64,000 bases of DNA, from the NCBI GenBank assembly GCA_027924585.1, contig BSBM01001387.1:2014316-2078315 (forward strand), in the 5' to 3' direction. The stretch is from Larix kaempferi. Lineage: Eukaryota > Streptophyta > Pinopsida > Pinales > Pinaceae. Made by a program: the position numbers and the translations under genes. Of the stretch, positions 46,546-60,054 are shown one piece after another (positions within the stretch are counted from its first letter, which is position 1; every line of letters starts with the position of its first letter). The notes below the pieces were generated by a model. That model was not told where the DNA came from. It saw only the letters and a list, made by a program, of their open reading frames with translations, and made no database searches.

Positions 46546-49258
46546 CCAATTTCTCGGAATTGAAAGTTGAGAATAGATTTGGATTTCTCCTTGGTAGACA
46601 AGCACGCATGCCAACTTTCGTGTCGTTACGAGCTATTTTATCCCTCTTTAAGGACAAGACTAGTGAAAACACACTATCGCGTTTCGTCTTTGACCAACTT
46701 GTCGGAATTGAAATTTGAGAATAGATTTGGATTTTCCATTGGTAGACAAGCGTGCACGCCAACTTTCATGACGTTCCGAGCTATTTTCTCCCCCTTTAAG
46801 CCCAAGTCTAGCGAAAATGCATGGTCGCGTTCCGGATTTGACCAACTTCTCGGAATAAAAATTTGAAAATAGATTTGGATGTCTCATTGGTAGACAAGCG
46901 TGCATGCCAACTTTCGTGACGTTCCGATCTATTTTATGCCCCTTTAAGGTGAAGTCTAGCGAAAACGCTCAATGGAGTTTCGGGTTTGACCAACTTCTCG
47001 GAATTGAAATTTGAGAATAGTTTCTGATTTCCCATTGGTAGACATGTTGGCACGCCAATTTTCGTGATGTTCCAGGCTATTTTCTGTTCCGTTAAGCCCA
47101 AGTCTAGTGAAAACGCACAGTCAAGTTTTGGGTTTGACCAACTTCTCGGAATTGAAATTTGAGAGTAGATTTGGATTTCCCATTGGTAGACAAGCACGCA
47201 CACCAACTTTCGTGACGTTCCGAGCTATTTTCTCCTCCTTTAATCCCACGTCTAGCGAAAAATGCACGGTCGAGTTTCTACTTTGACACACTTCTCGGAA
47301 TTGAAGATTGAGCATAGATTTGGATGTCCCATTGGTAGACAATCGTGCACACCAACGTTTGTTATGTTACCTGCTATTTTCTGACCCTTTAAGCCCAAGT
47401 CTAGCGATAACACACGGTCGAGTTTTGGCTTTGACCAACTTCTCGGAATTGAAATTTGAGAATAGATTTGGATTTCCCATTGGTAGCCAAGTGTGCACGC
47501 CAACTTTCGTGATGTTACGATCTATTTTGTGCCCCTTTAAAGCGAAGTCTAGCGAAAACCCACGATGGAGTTTCGGGTTTGACCAACTTCTTGGAATTGA
47601 AATTTGAGAATAGTTTTGGATTTCCCATTGGTAGACATGTTGGCACGCCAATTTTCATGATGTTACGGGCTATTTTCTCTCCCGTTAAGCCCAAGTCTAG
47701 CGAAAACGCAACGGTCGAATTTCAGGTTTGACCAACTTCTCGGAATTTAAATTTAAGAGTAGATTTGGATTTCCCATTGGTAGACAAGCATGCACGCCAA
47801 CTTTCGTGACGTTCCAAGCTATTTTCTCCCAGTTTAAGCCCAAGTCTAGCAAAAACGCACGGTCGAATTTCGACTTTGACCCACTTCTCGGAATTGAAAA
47901 TTGAGCATAGATTTGGATGTCCCATTGGTAGACAAGCGCGCACACCAACTTTCGTTACGTTATGAGCTATTTTCTCACCTTTTAAGCCCAAGTTTAGCAA
48001 AAACGCATGATGGAGTTTCAGGTTTGACCAACTTCTCGTAATTGAAATTTGAGAATAGATTTGGATTTCGCATTGGTAGACATGCGGGCACGCCAATTTT
48101 CGTGACGCTTCGGGCTATTTTCTCCCCCTTTAAGCCCAAGTCTAGCGAAAAAGCACGGTCGAATTTTGGGTTTGACCCACTTCTCAGAATTGAAAATTAA
48201 GCATAGATTTGGATTTCCCATTGGTAGACAAGCACACACACCAACTTTCATTACGTTACGAGCTATTTTTTCACCCTTTAAGCCCTAGTCTTGCGAAAGC
48301 ACACGGTCGAGTTTCGGGTTTGACCAACTTTTTGAAATTGAAATTTGAGAATAGATTTGGATTTCCCATTGGTAGACATGCGGACACGCCAACTTTCATG
48401 ACGTCCCGGGCTATTTCCTCCCCATTTAAGCCCAAGTTTAGCGAAAACGCAGAGTAGAATTTCGGGTTTGACCAACTTTTCGGTATTGAAAGTTGAGAAT
48501 AGATTTGGATTTCCCATTGGTAAACAAGCATGCACACCAACTTTTGTGATGTTCCAAGCTATTTTCTCCCTGTTTAAGCCCAAGTCTAGCAAAAACACAT
48601 GGTCAAATTTCAGCTTTGAGAAACTTCTCGGAATATAAATTTGAGAATAGATTTGGATGTCTCATTTGTAGACATGCGGGCACAACAATTTTCGTGACAT
48701 TTCGGGCTATTTTCTCCCCCTTTAATCCCAAGTCTAGTGAAAACGCACGGTCGAATTTTGGGTTTGACCAACTTCTCGGAATTGAAAGTTGAGAATAGAT
48801 TTAGATATCCCATTGGTAGACAAGCACGCATGCCAATTTTCGTTATGTTCCAAGCTATTTTCTCCCCCTTTAAGCCCAAGTCTAGTGAAAATGCACGGTG
48901 GTGTTCCGGATTTGACCTACTTCTCGGAATTGAAATTTGAGAATAAATTTGGATGCCCCGTTGGTAGACAAGCCCGTATGCCTACTTTCATGATGATCCA
49001 AGCTATTTTCTCACCCTTTAATCCCAAGTCTAGCGAAAACACACGGTCGAGCTATTTTCGCCCCCTTTGAGGCCAAGTCTAGCAAAAACGCATATTCGAG
49101 TTTCGTCTTTGACCAACTTGTCGGAACTGAAATTTGAGAATAGATTTGGATGTCTCATTAGTAGACAAGTGTGCACGCCAACTTTCGTGACGTTCCGATC
49201 TACTTTGTGCCCCTTTAAGGCGAAGTCTAGCGAAAACGCTCGATGGAGTTTCGGGTTT

Positions 49259-52200
49259 GACCAACTTCTCGGAATTGAAATTTGAGAATAGTTTTGGATT
49301 TCCCATTGGTAGGCATGTGGCCACGCCAATTTTTGTGATGTTCCGTGCTATTTTCTCTCCCGTTAAGCCCAAGTCTAGAGAAAACGCACAGTCGAGTTTC
49401 GCGTTTGACCAACTTCTCGGAATTGAAATTTGAGAGTAGATTTGGATTTCCCATTGGTAGACAAGCACGCACACCAACTTTCGTGACGTTCCGAACTATT
49501 TTATCCCTCTTTAAGCCCACGTCTAGTGAAAATGCACGGTCAAGTTTCGACTTTGACCCACTTCTCGGAATTGAAAATTGAGCAAAGATTTGGATGTCCC
49601 ATTGGTACACAAGCACGCACACAAAATTTTGTTACATTAGCAGCTATTTTCTCACCCTTTAAGCCCAAGTCTAGCAAAAACACAAGGTCGATATTCGGCT
49701 TTGACCAACTTCTCAGAATTGAAATTTCAGAATAGATTTGGATTTCCCATTGGTAGACAAGTGTGCATGCCAACTTTTATGACGTTTCGAGCCATTTTAT
49801 CCCCCTTTAAGCTCAAGTCTAGCGAAACCGCACTGTCGAGTTTTGACTTTGACCGACTTCTTGAAATTGAAAATTGAGCACAAATTTGGATGTCCCATTG
49901 GTAGACAAGCGCGCACACCAAATTTCATGATGTTACGGGCTATTTTCTCACCCTTTTAGCCCAAGTCTAGCGAAAACACACGGTTGAGTTTCGGGTTTGA
50001 CCAACTTCTCGGAATTGAAATTTGAGAATAGATTTGGATGTTCCATTGGTAGACAAGCTTGCATGTCAACTTTTGTAACGTTTCGAGCTATATACGCCCA
50101 CTTTAAGCCAAAGTTTAGCGAAAACGCATGATGGTGTTTCGGGTTTGACCAACTTCTCGGAATTGAAATTTGAGAATAGATTTGGACTTTCTATTGGTAG
50201 ACAAGTGCGCACGCCACCTTTCATGACGTTCCGAGCTGTTTTATCCCCCTTTAAGGCCAAGACTAGCGAAAACACACTATCGCGTTTCGTCTTTGACCAA
50301 CTTATCGGAATTGAAATTTCATGAATATATTTGGATTTTCCTTTAGTAGACAAGTGCACGCGCCAAGTTTCGTGACGTTCCGAGCTATTTTATCCCCCTT
50401 ATGTCCAAGTCTAGCAGAAATGAACGTTCGCGTTTCGGCTTTGACCAATTTCTCGGAATTGAAATTTGAGAATAGATTTGGATGTCCCGTTGGTAGACAA
50501 GCGTGCACGCCAAATTTCGTGACGTTCCAAGCATATATACGCCCCCTTTAAGTCCATGTTTGGCGAAAACACACAGTCGAGTTCCGGGTTTGGCCAACTT
50601 CTCGGAATTGAAATTTGAGAATAGATTTGGATTTCCCATTGGTAGACAAGCGTGCACGTCAATTTTTGTGACGTTCTGAGCTATTTTCTCCCTCTTTAAT
50701 CCCAAGTCTAGTGAAAATGCACGATCGAGTTTTGACTTTGACCCACTTCTCGGAATTGAAAATTGAGCTTAGATTTGGATGTCCCATTGGTAGAAAAAAG
50801 CACACACCAACTTTTGTTACGTTACTAGCTATTTTTTCACCCTTTAAGCCCAAGTCTAGCGAAAAGAGACGGTCGAGTTTCAGCTTTGACCAACTTCTTG
50901 GAACTGATATTCGAGAATAGATTTCAGTGGCCCATTGGTAGACAACTGTGCAAGCAGACTCTCGTGACGTTCCGAACTATTTTCTCCCTTTTTAAGCCCA
51001 AGTCTGGTGAAAACACACGGTCGAGTTTCCGGTTTGACCAACTTCTCGGAATTGAAATTTGAGAATAGATTTAGACTTCCCATTAGTAGACAAGTGCGCA
51101 CGCCAACTTTCGTGACGTTCCGAGCTATTTACTCCCCCTTGAATCCCACGTCTAGCGAAAACGCATGATCGAGTTTCGACTTTGACCCACTTCTCGGAAT
51201 TTAAAATTGAGCATAGATTTGGATGTCCCATAGGTAGACAAGCGCGCACACCAACTTTCATTATGTTACGAGCTATTTTCTCACCCTTTAAGCCCAAGTT
51301 TAGCGAAAACACACGGTCGAAGTTTAGCCCAAGTTCAGCTTTGACCAACTTCTCGGAATTGAAATTTGAGAATAGATTTGGACTTCCCATTGGTAGACAA
51401 GTGCGCACGCCAACTTTCGTGACGTTCCGAGCTATATACGTCCCTTTTAAGTCCATGTCTAGCGAAAACGCACAGTCGAGGTCCGGGTTTAACCAACTTC
51501 TGAGAATTGAAATTTGAGAATAGATTTGGATTTCCCATTGGTAGACAAGTGCGCACATCAATTTTCATGAAGTTCCAAGCTATTTTCTCCCCCTTTAATT
51601 CCAAGACTAGCAAAAACGCACAGTCGAGTTTTGACTTTGACCCACTTCTCGGAATAGAAAATTGAGCTTAGATTTGGATGTCCCATTCGTAGACAAAAGT
51701 GCACACCAACTTTTGTTACGTTACTAGCTATTTTCTCACCCTTTAAGCCCAAGTGTAGCGAAAACACACGGTCGAATTTCAGGTTTGACCAACTTCTCGG
51801 AATTGAAATTTGAGAATAGATTTGGACTTCCCATTGGTAGACAAGTGCGCACGCCAACTTTCGTGACGTTCCGAGCTATTTTCTCTCCATCTAATCCCAC
51901 GTCTAGCGAAAACGCACGATCGAGTTTTGACTTTGACCCACTTCTCGAAATTCAAATTTGAGAATAGATTTGGATTTCCCATTGGTAGACAAGTGTGCAC
52001 ACCAACTTTCGTGACCGGTCGAGTAGATTTCGATGGCCCATTGGTGGACAACCGTGCAGGCAGACTTTTGCGACATTCCAAACTATTTTCTCCCTTTTTA
52101 AGCCCAAGCCTATCGAAAACACACGGTCGAGTTACGGGTTTGACCAACTTTCATGACGTTCCGAGCTATTTTCTCCCCCTTTAAGCCAAAGTCTAGCGAA

Positions 52201-53059
52201 AATGCACGCTTGCGTTCCGGATTTGACCAACTTCTCGGAATTGAAATTTGAGAATAGTTTTGGATTTCCCATTGGTAGACATGTGGGCACGCCAATTTTC
52301 GTGATGTTCCGGGCTATTTTATCTCCCGTTAAGCCCAAGTCTAGCGAGAACGCATGGTGGAGTTTCGGGTTTGACCAACTTCTCGGAATTGAAATTTGAG
52401 AGTAGATTTGGATTTCCCATTAGTAGACAAGCATGCACACCAACTTTCGTGACGTTCCGAACTATTTTCTCCCTCTTTAAGCCCACGTCTAGCGAAAATG
52501 CACGGTCGAGTTTCGACTTTGACCCACTTCTCGGAATTGAAAATTGAGCAGAGATTTGGATGTCCCATTGGTAGACAAGTGCGCACACCAAATTTTGTTA
52601 CATTAGCAGCTATTTTCTCACCCTTTAAGCCCAAGTCTAGCAAAAACACAAGGTCGATATTCGGCTTTGACCAACTTCTCAGAATTGAAATTTTAGAATA
52701 GATTTGGATTTCCCATTGGTAGACAAGTGTGCATGCCAACTTTTGTGATGTTCCGACCCATTTTATCCCCCTTTAAGCTCAAGTCTAGCAAAACCGCACT
52801 GTTGAGTTTTGACTTTGACCAACTTCTTGAAATTGGAAATTGAGCATAGATTTGGATGTCCCATTGGTATACAAGTGCGCACAACAAATTTCGTGATGTT
52901 ACGGGCTATTTTCTCACCCTTTAAGCCCAAGTCTAGCAAAAACACACGGTTGAGTTTCGGGTTTGACCAACTTCTCGGAATTGAAATTTGAGAATAGATT
53001 TGGATGTTCCATTGGTAGACAAGCATGCACGTCAACTTTTGTAACGTTTCGAGCTATTT
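49259..53059. repeat. Satellite block of about 835 bp duplicated at 2,966-bp spacing
   Basis: 49259-50093 and 52225-53059 share diagnostic variants at a constant offset of 2,966 (about 20 monomers), including the monomer with AGAATAGTTTTGG, the one with AGGTCGATATTCGG, and the one with TTTTGTAACGTTTCGAGC. Similarity drops after 50093/53059. Confidence 0.7.
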
Positions 53060-54612
53060 TTTCCCCCTTTAAGCCCACGTCTAATGAAAATGCATGATCG
53101 AGTTTCGACTTTGACACACTTCTCGGAATTTAAAATTGAGCATAGATTTGGATATCCCATTGGTAGACAAGCACGCACACCAACTTTCGTTATGTTACGA
53201 GCTATTTTCTCACCCTTTAAGCCCAAGTTTAGCGAAAACACACGGTCGAGTTTCGGGTTTGACCAACTTCTCGGAATTGAAATTTGAGAATAGATTTGGA
53301 TTTCCCATTGGTAGACAAGCATGCACGCCAACTTTCATGACGTTCCAAGCTATTTTCTCCCAGTTTAAGCCCAAGTCTAGCGAAAAGGCAAGGTCGCGTT
53401 TCGGCTTCGACCTACTTCTTGGAATTGAAATTTGAGAATAAATTTGGATGCCCCATTGGTAGACAAGCACGTATGCCTACTTTTGTGATGTTCCGAGCTA
53501 TTTTCTCACCCTTTAAGCCCAAGTCTAGTGAAAACGCATGGTTCAGTTTCGACTTTGACCAACTTCTCGGAATTGAAAATTGAAAATAGATTTGGATGTC
53601 TCATTGGTACACATGCGTGCACGCCAACTTTCATGACGTTTCGAGCTATTTTCACCCCCTTTAAGGCCAAGTCTAGCGAAAACGCAAAGTCGAGTTTCAG
53701 CTTTGACCAATTTCTCGGAATTGAAATTTGAGAATAGATTTGGACTTCCCATTGGTAGACAAGTACGCACGCCAACTTTCATGACGTGCCGAGCCATTTT
53801 ATCCCCCTTATGGCCAAGTCTAGCGGAAACGAACGTTCACGTTTCGGCTTTGACGAACTTCTCGGAATTGAAATTTGAGAATAGATTTAGATGTCGCGTT
53901 GGTAGACATGCGTGCATGCCAACTTTGGTGACGTTCCGATCTATATACGCCCCCTTTAAGTCCATGTCTAGCGAAAACGCACAGTCGAGTTCCGAGTTTG
54001 ACCAACTTCTCGGAATTGAAATTTGAGAATAGATTTGGATTTCCCATTGGTAGACAAGCGCACATGTTAATGTTCATGACGTTTCGATCTATTTTCTCCC
54101 CCTTTAAGCCCAAGTCTAGCGAAAACGCACAGTCGAGTTTTGACTTTGACCCACTTATCGAAATTGAAAATTTGCTTAGATTTGGATGTCCCATTGGTAG
54201 ACAAAATCGCACACCAACTTTTGTTCCGGACACACGCCAACTTTCATGACGTTCCAAGCTATTTTCTCCCCCTTTAAGCTCAAGTCTAGCGAAAATGCAT
54301 GGTCACGTTCTGGATTTGACCTACTTCTCGGAATTGAAATTTGAGAATAATTTTGGATGCCCCATTGGTAGACAATCATGCACACCTACTTTTGTGATGT
54401 TGCAAGCTATTTTGTCACCCTTTAAGCCCAACTCTAGCGAAAATGCATGCTCGAGTTTCGACTTTGACCCACTTCTCGGAATTGAAAATTGAGCATAGAT
54501 TTGGATGTCCCATTGGTAGACAATCGTGCACAGCAACTTTTGTTACGTTACCAGCTATTTTCTGACCCTTTAAGCCCAAGTCTAGCGAAAACACATGGTC
54601 GAGTTTCGGCTT

Positions 54613-54617
54613 TGACC
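54613..54617. other. Left target-site duplication (TGACC) of the Copia element
   Basis: TGACC at 54613-54617 matches 61480-61484. Removing the element restores the satellite word TTTGACCAACTTCTCGG. Confidence 0.9.
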
Positions 54618-55268
54618 TGTTGATGTATATGTAACTTCAGAATGTATTTCATATATGTATGTTGTATGTACTCCTATAGAGATGGTATTATTCCTCTATA
54701 TGGAAGTGTCGTCATTTATATTGTAAATGTCGAAACTTATACTTGATGGGTTATTAGACCACCTTGTTGGGGTCGGCCCTGTATAAGTCATGTGGTTCAA
54801 AGGGTTATTAGACCACCCTATTGGGGGTAGGCCATGTGGGTCGAAGGGTTATTAGACCACCCTATTGGGGGTCGGCCCAGTCAGCATTATTTTATGTGGT
54901 TAAATTCGAGCCTACATGATTTATGTAAAAGGCAGGTCAAGTCAAGTATAAATAGAGTGCGGAAGGCACTCTATTTGATCACTCACTTCTCACTCATGCA
55001 CTCAAGGAGGAGTGGCACACTTATGGAGGAGGAGGATTTGCTGCTAGGTTATGTCTATCTGTTATGGTTGGGTTGTATCATTGCTCTATCTATCTCTGAG
55101 GAAGTTATTGGGGTTTTTCACCTTTATGGTTTTCCCCATGTAAATCTTTGTGTCTCTTGTGTGCTTGCATTATTGTCTCCATGATTAATATGCTGTAGAT
55201 ATGCTGTACATGTTGTTCTCTCAGTTAAGATCCTAGATCATATTGAAGTAAATTCTTAAAATTTAACA
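54618..55268 (+). repeat. Copia 5' LTR
   Basis: It starts TGTTGATG and ends TTTAACA. A TATAAATA box lies at 54947-54954. Inside, a segment around GGGTTATTAGACCACC occurs three times (near 54749, 54800 and 54848). Confidence 0.93.
54947..54954 (+). promoter_or_regulatory. TATA box of the Copia 5' LTR
   Basis: TATAAATA is followed by GAGTGCGG. The matching position in the 3' LTR (61158) reads TACAAATA, so only the 5' copy keeps the box. Confidence 0.6.
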
Positions 55269-55280
55269 TGGTATCAGAGC
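55269..55280 (+). other. Copia primer-binding site (tRNA-iMet)
   Basis: TGGTATCAGAGC follows the LTR end directly. Confidence 0.95.
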
Positions 55281-55619
55281 TAGCCTGAAAGAAGGCATGA
55301 TATGGCATGTATGACACTTGTTTCACTTACGATGCTAGGGCTTGATATAGCAAAAACCAGTCATCGTAGAACTTTCGCTATAAATCCATTTTGGCGAAGT
55401 TTTCGGATCTGAAATATTTACAGGATGAATATTAAATCCCCATGTACCTTGTTTCCAAAGGACAACCTCTAATTCGTTGTACTTTGTGATTTATGATCTA
55501 TACAATATAGGGTTTTTGTCTCTTCCAGATCTGAGTCAAAATTAGGTGACCTTGGGAAAAAGGTCATATTTGGGCTAGGAAGCTCCAAATGAAATTTCGT
55601 AAAAAGTGATAGGTAGTAC

Positions 55620-55985
55620 ACAGACTGTACTATCTCAGGAAAAAAATTTAGAGGCCGAAGTTGAACCAGTGACACGTGGCATGCCGTACAAGTTCACTCT
55701 CCTGTATTATCCCATAAATAGGTCACTTTGCGACACTTGGCATAACTCTCTCTCAGAGAGTCCAATTGAGGTCAAACCTGCCAGGATAGAAAGATAACAT
55801 GGCGAGCTATCTCATAAAAATTATTCAGAGGCCGAAGTTGAAAAATTGACATGTGGCATGCCGTACAAGTTCTCTCTCCTGTATTATCCCATAAACAGGT
55901 CACATTGACACTTGGCATAACTCTCTCTTAGAGAATCCAATTGAGGTCAGACCTGTCAGGATGGAAAGATAACAGGTCGGGCTAT
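55620..55985 (+). repeat. Two-copy tandem duplication, period 177 bp, in the Copia leader
   Basis: GAGGCCGAAGTTGAA at 55651 and 55828 anchors two copies that share GGCATGCCGTACAAGTTC, TCCTGTATTATCCCATAAA and CAATTGAGGTCA. Confidence 0.85.
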
Positions 55986-56099
55986 ATCAAGAAACGTTTT
56001 CAGATCCTGTGGATGAAAAATTTCGGAGGTACACCAGAAACAATCAGGTACATATTTCCGTCAAAACAGAATTATTTTTGAGTACCTTCATTCATGGAT

Positions 56100-56410
56100 T
56101 CCATAATTTAGGGCTTTGGAGAAAGTTGGAATTTTTGAAATCAGAGACCATGGCTGGATGCTACTCATCAAAATCAAAATTTAGAGACCAAGATCATAAT
56201 TTTTGGTTGGGAAGAAGGTCGGGCTTGATCAGACCCTAGTTCGGGACTTTGATCAGAAAAGTGAAAAATTAGGGCTTCTATAAAAATGGGAATTTTTGAA
56301 ATCTGTGACCACGGCTGGAAGCTCCTCAGAAAAATAGAAGCTTAGAGATTTGGATCAAACCTTTTGATTAGGAATAAGAGTGGGCTTCATCAAACCCCAG
56401 TTCAGGGTCA
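56100..56410 (+). repeat. Second tandem duplication in the Copia leader (about 160 bp)
   Basis: Two copies share GGAATTTTTGAAATC, GACCA(T/C)GGCTGGA and TTAGAGA, then a GGGCTT(G/C)ATCA stretch. The copies are about 15-20% diverged. Confidence 0.7.
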
Positions 56411-58219
56411 CGTCTAGTGAATCCGGAAGTTTCAAAGGAAAAATTGAGGAGTGCAACTTTGCAGTTTTCAAATTCTGAATATACCATCTTGATCAGCTCA
56501 TCAAGGCGCATATTTCTATCCTTTCAGAAGTTTGAAATTAAAAGTTTGAATTTTTGGGGTTTCTCTGACAAACCCATATCCAGCTCCAGGTGCAGTTCTT
56601 GCAAATCAAATGGATTGGGTTAATCCTAGAAGAAGATAGATTGGTCACCTGCATAAGTGAAGAAGTTCCTGTTTCAAAGGGAGATGAGGCTAAGGCCTTA
56701 CATAAGAATATTACAAGCGATCTCGACAGGTATGACTCATCAAGGTATGTTTCGATATTTGTTCATGATTAAGTTTATGGTATGTTTGTCTTCATGTTAT
56801 TATGGTTAGTACAATCTTGATTTTAGATTTGTCGTATCACCTTAACAAAATTATGAATGCATGATAGAAGATATTCATTGGTTAGGGTGTTGACACTTAC
56901 GATTATACTAATGCATTATGGTGTTGTATGAGGTTTATGTTGTCTGCTAACATAAAAGGTACACCAAGAAAGACAAATCATGTTCTACTTCAAGAACATA
57001 TGATCATGGTGACATGAAGACAAGGATTCATCCATAGTCATGGATCACATAGAAGATCTACTTTCGAGGTATGTATAACTTGTTTCTACAATGGTTAACT
57101 TATGAGACATGCAGGTTACTAGCACAAGTCACTGAAGAGAACCAGAAGACATTATGCGGGTATGTTAGACATAACTATCTAGCATGCTAATCCAGGTATG
57201 TTTTTCCTATATCAAGCCAGAATTCTACCTTGTGTTAGGATCTTATATTGTTGTGTTGTTGATAATGATCACTCATGAAGTCATAGGTTTGAATAATCAT
57301 GGTTGTATGCATATTATGTGTCTTACCTTAATTAATGATATGACTAACCCGGAGAGTCATAGGTTTGAGTAATAATAGGTTTAGACATGTTATGTTTCTT
57401 ATGATTTGACTAACCATAAGAATCCTACATAAACCTTGAATGCTAATGCTTATTATTTCTGTTTGAAATGATCATGACTATACATGCTTGAGATTATTGT
57501 GAATGTATGATTTTATATGAGATCACAAGGATAACACAATCATGATACTAATAAGCATGCATAGGGACCAAGGATGAATATGAGTTCAAGAACAGGTAAT
57601 CCAGGAAGCAAAGATCAAGAGGGAGCACACTCCAGTTGTTCCTGCAAGAAAGCAAAGGAACACACTTCAGTGGTTTCTGCAAGGATGCAGATATTCAGAG
57701 GGAGTTGACCATCTCTCTACATTCCACAACAGAAAGGTGTAGAAGAAGCTACTTCAGATTAGGACTCCAGTAGATCCTGCAAGGAAGCGAAGACACGGAG
57801 GGAGTCCACCCAACGAACAAACAAAGATAAGTATTTGAATTGTCATTTCTTAAATAATACTGTTCAATAATGTATATACTGATGTTCTTAGAATTAGGTT
57901 GTGTATTATGCATATTAGAATAATTGCATTGATGAACAGTATACTACTAATATGCATGGGTAAGTGGCCTATGGAACTGTACAACATTCCATTGCTACTT
58001 ATCTAGAATGAAACCTCTTTGCTGACATGTTGGGAGTTGTGCACACTCTTAACAATGTTCTGGTATAGATTGGAAGACATCTAGAAAGTTACAGGATATG
58101 GATAAATGTTGTATTGAAGCATTGGCTAAGATAATTGCATGACTGTATGACATATTTCTTTATGTGTAAGAATTTGTTCTGAAAAATATGAGATGTTTTC
58201 TAATCATACAATTTAACTT
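56411..58219 (+). other. Copia interior without recognisable coding sequence
   Basis: No gag, protease or integrase could be read here. Around 57600-57800 a loose repeat of CCTGCAAGRAAGC followed by CACACTYCAGT or GGAGGGAGT recurs three or four times, which may be decayed coding or a short minisatellite. Confidence 0.5.
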
Positions 58220-59467
58220 GTTGTGTAGAAAAGATCATATGCCATCTCCTACAAAAGAAGAACTACAACATTTGTTCCAGCAACAAAGATATCTATTGAA
58301 GATATTGAAGTTCCCAGGATCTGGGATGAAGAAATGGAATGCCATGATCCGTCGATCATGAAGAATGATGTTTGGGATGTAGTCCCAAGACGTGAAGGGA
58401 AGTTTGTTATGACTTCCAAATGGAACTATCAGATCAAGCATGTTGAAGATGGCAACATTGAGAAATATAAAAGTGATGAAATAGAAGATACACCAGATGG
58501 ATTCAAGACAACGTTCTTGAATGGTGTAGTTGAAGAAGAAGTGTATGTGGAGCAGCCAATTGGTTTTGAGACACATGACAGGGAGTCATATATGTGCAAA
58601 AACTTGGGTATGATGCACCACTTTCTAGGTATGGAGGTGTGGCAGAGTGTAGATGGAATCTTCCTTGGACAAGGGAAGTATGCAGTAGAGATCCTGAAGA
58701 GGTTAGGGATGATGGACTGCATGGCTATGACATCGAACCTGAAGCTTTTGTGTGATGCTTCATCAGAACCAGTTGATGTCACTATGTATCGTCAGATGAT
58801 TGGGTCCTTGATGTACCTGACGAGCATGAGACTAGATATTTGCTTTGCTGTGAACACATTGAGCCAGTTCCTGATGGATCCGAGGAGTGTTCACCTGGTT
58901 GCTGTAAAGCATGTTCTGAGGTACCTGAAGGGTATAGTGGATTTTGGGCTCAAGTATGAAGCGAATCAAAAGTTTAACTTGCAGGGTTATGTTGATTCAG
59001 ATTGGGCAGGCAGTGCTGCAGATAGGAAGAGCACATCTAGGTGCTGCTTCAGTATGGGATCAGGTGTGATCTCTTGGTTCAGCAGGAAGCAGTCCTGCGT
59101 AGTACTGAGTACAGCTGAGGCAAAGTATGTTGCAGCCTGTTCAGCTAGTTGTGAGGTAGTATGGCTATGAAAGCTACTGTCTGAGTTATTTGATCTCCCA
59201 TTGGATGCTACTAGTATCTTTTGTGATAACCAGATTTGTGTGGAGTTGTCCGAGAACCCAGTGTTTCATGACAGATCGAAACACATAGAGATCAAATATC
59301 ACTATATCAGGGATATGGTGCAGAGAGGAGCTATGAAGCTCCTGTACATTGCGATAGACGAGTAGATTGCAGATGTGCTGATGAAGCCACTAGCCAGGGT
59401 GAAGTTCGAGTACTTCATAGAGAGGCTTGGCGTTCTTCAGATCGAGGACACTTCGAGGAAGAAGTGA
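58220..59467 (+). pseudogene. Copia RT/RNase H remnant with two in-frame deletions
   Basis: The frame starts with the RT N-terminus (MKNDVWDVVPRREGKFVMTS, then IKHVEDGNIEKYK). It jumps directly to TTFLNGVVEEEVYVEQPIGF, then from ESYMCK to NLGMMHHFLGMEVWQ. These joins remove the finger segment with the first catalytic Asp and the whole region that should contain YVDD. The rest runs normally: PVDVTMYRQMIGSLMYLT, HVLRYLKG, and RNase H with GYVDSDWAGS, STAEAKYVA and FCDNQ. A TGA at 59168-59170 stands where relatives read WLRKLL, and a TAG at 59363-59365 stands where they read DEQIADV. The final stop is at 59465-59467. The protein cannot be an active RT. Confidence 0.9.
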
Positions 59468-59750
59468 TGGACACATTTGTTGAAGACATTCCAAGCATGT
59501 TGGAAGAAGGATCCTTCACATGGCTATGGATGTAAGCACTGGATGACGAGCATCAGGACGATGTTCTGGTTTCTGCTTGGATATGATCGGTTGGATCATT
59601 TTTATATCTATGTATGCATCATGTTGGATGCTGGATATGATCGGTTGGATCATGTGTATGTATTTTGTATAAGCATCATGTTGGATGCTTGGACCATGTA
59701 TCTGTATATGTATCAGGTGGATACATTGTATGATCAGGTAGATCATGTAT

Positions 59751-60003
59751 GTTGATGGATACATTGTGTGGATCATGTATCTATGTATCAGGTGGATACA
59801 CTATGTATATTGATATGTATCAGGTATGATCAAGTAGATCATGTATGTTGATGGATACATTGTGTGGATCATGTATCTATGTATCAGGTGGATACACTAT
59901 GTATATTGATATGTATCAGGTATGATCAGGTAGATCATGTATGTTAATGGATACATTGTGTGGATCATGTATCTATGTATCAGGTGGATACACTATGTAT
60001 GAT
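59751..60003 (+). repeat. 96-bp minisatellite in the Copia 3' region
   Basis: GTTGATGGAT or a close variant starts at 59751, 59847 and 59943, 96 bp apart; the third copy is partial. The unit is itself made of short words such as GGATCATGTAT and TATCAGGTGGATACA, which also occur irregularly from about 59590. Confidence 0.9.
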
Positions 60004-60054
60004 GTATGGTGAGTATCAGATGATACTTTGTGGCCGTGGATCAGGTTGTGCAGG

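Larger units (their letters stand above)
37353..54617. repeat. 148-bp satellite array, block 2
   Basis: The same family as block 1 continues in the same orientation for 17.3 kb, about 117 monomers, up to the Copia target site. Several monomers are shortened, for example near 39810-39830 and 40320-40370. It includes the 2,625-bp higher-order repeat and a block duplicated at 2,966-bp spacing. Confidence 0.95.
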
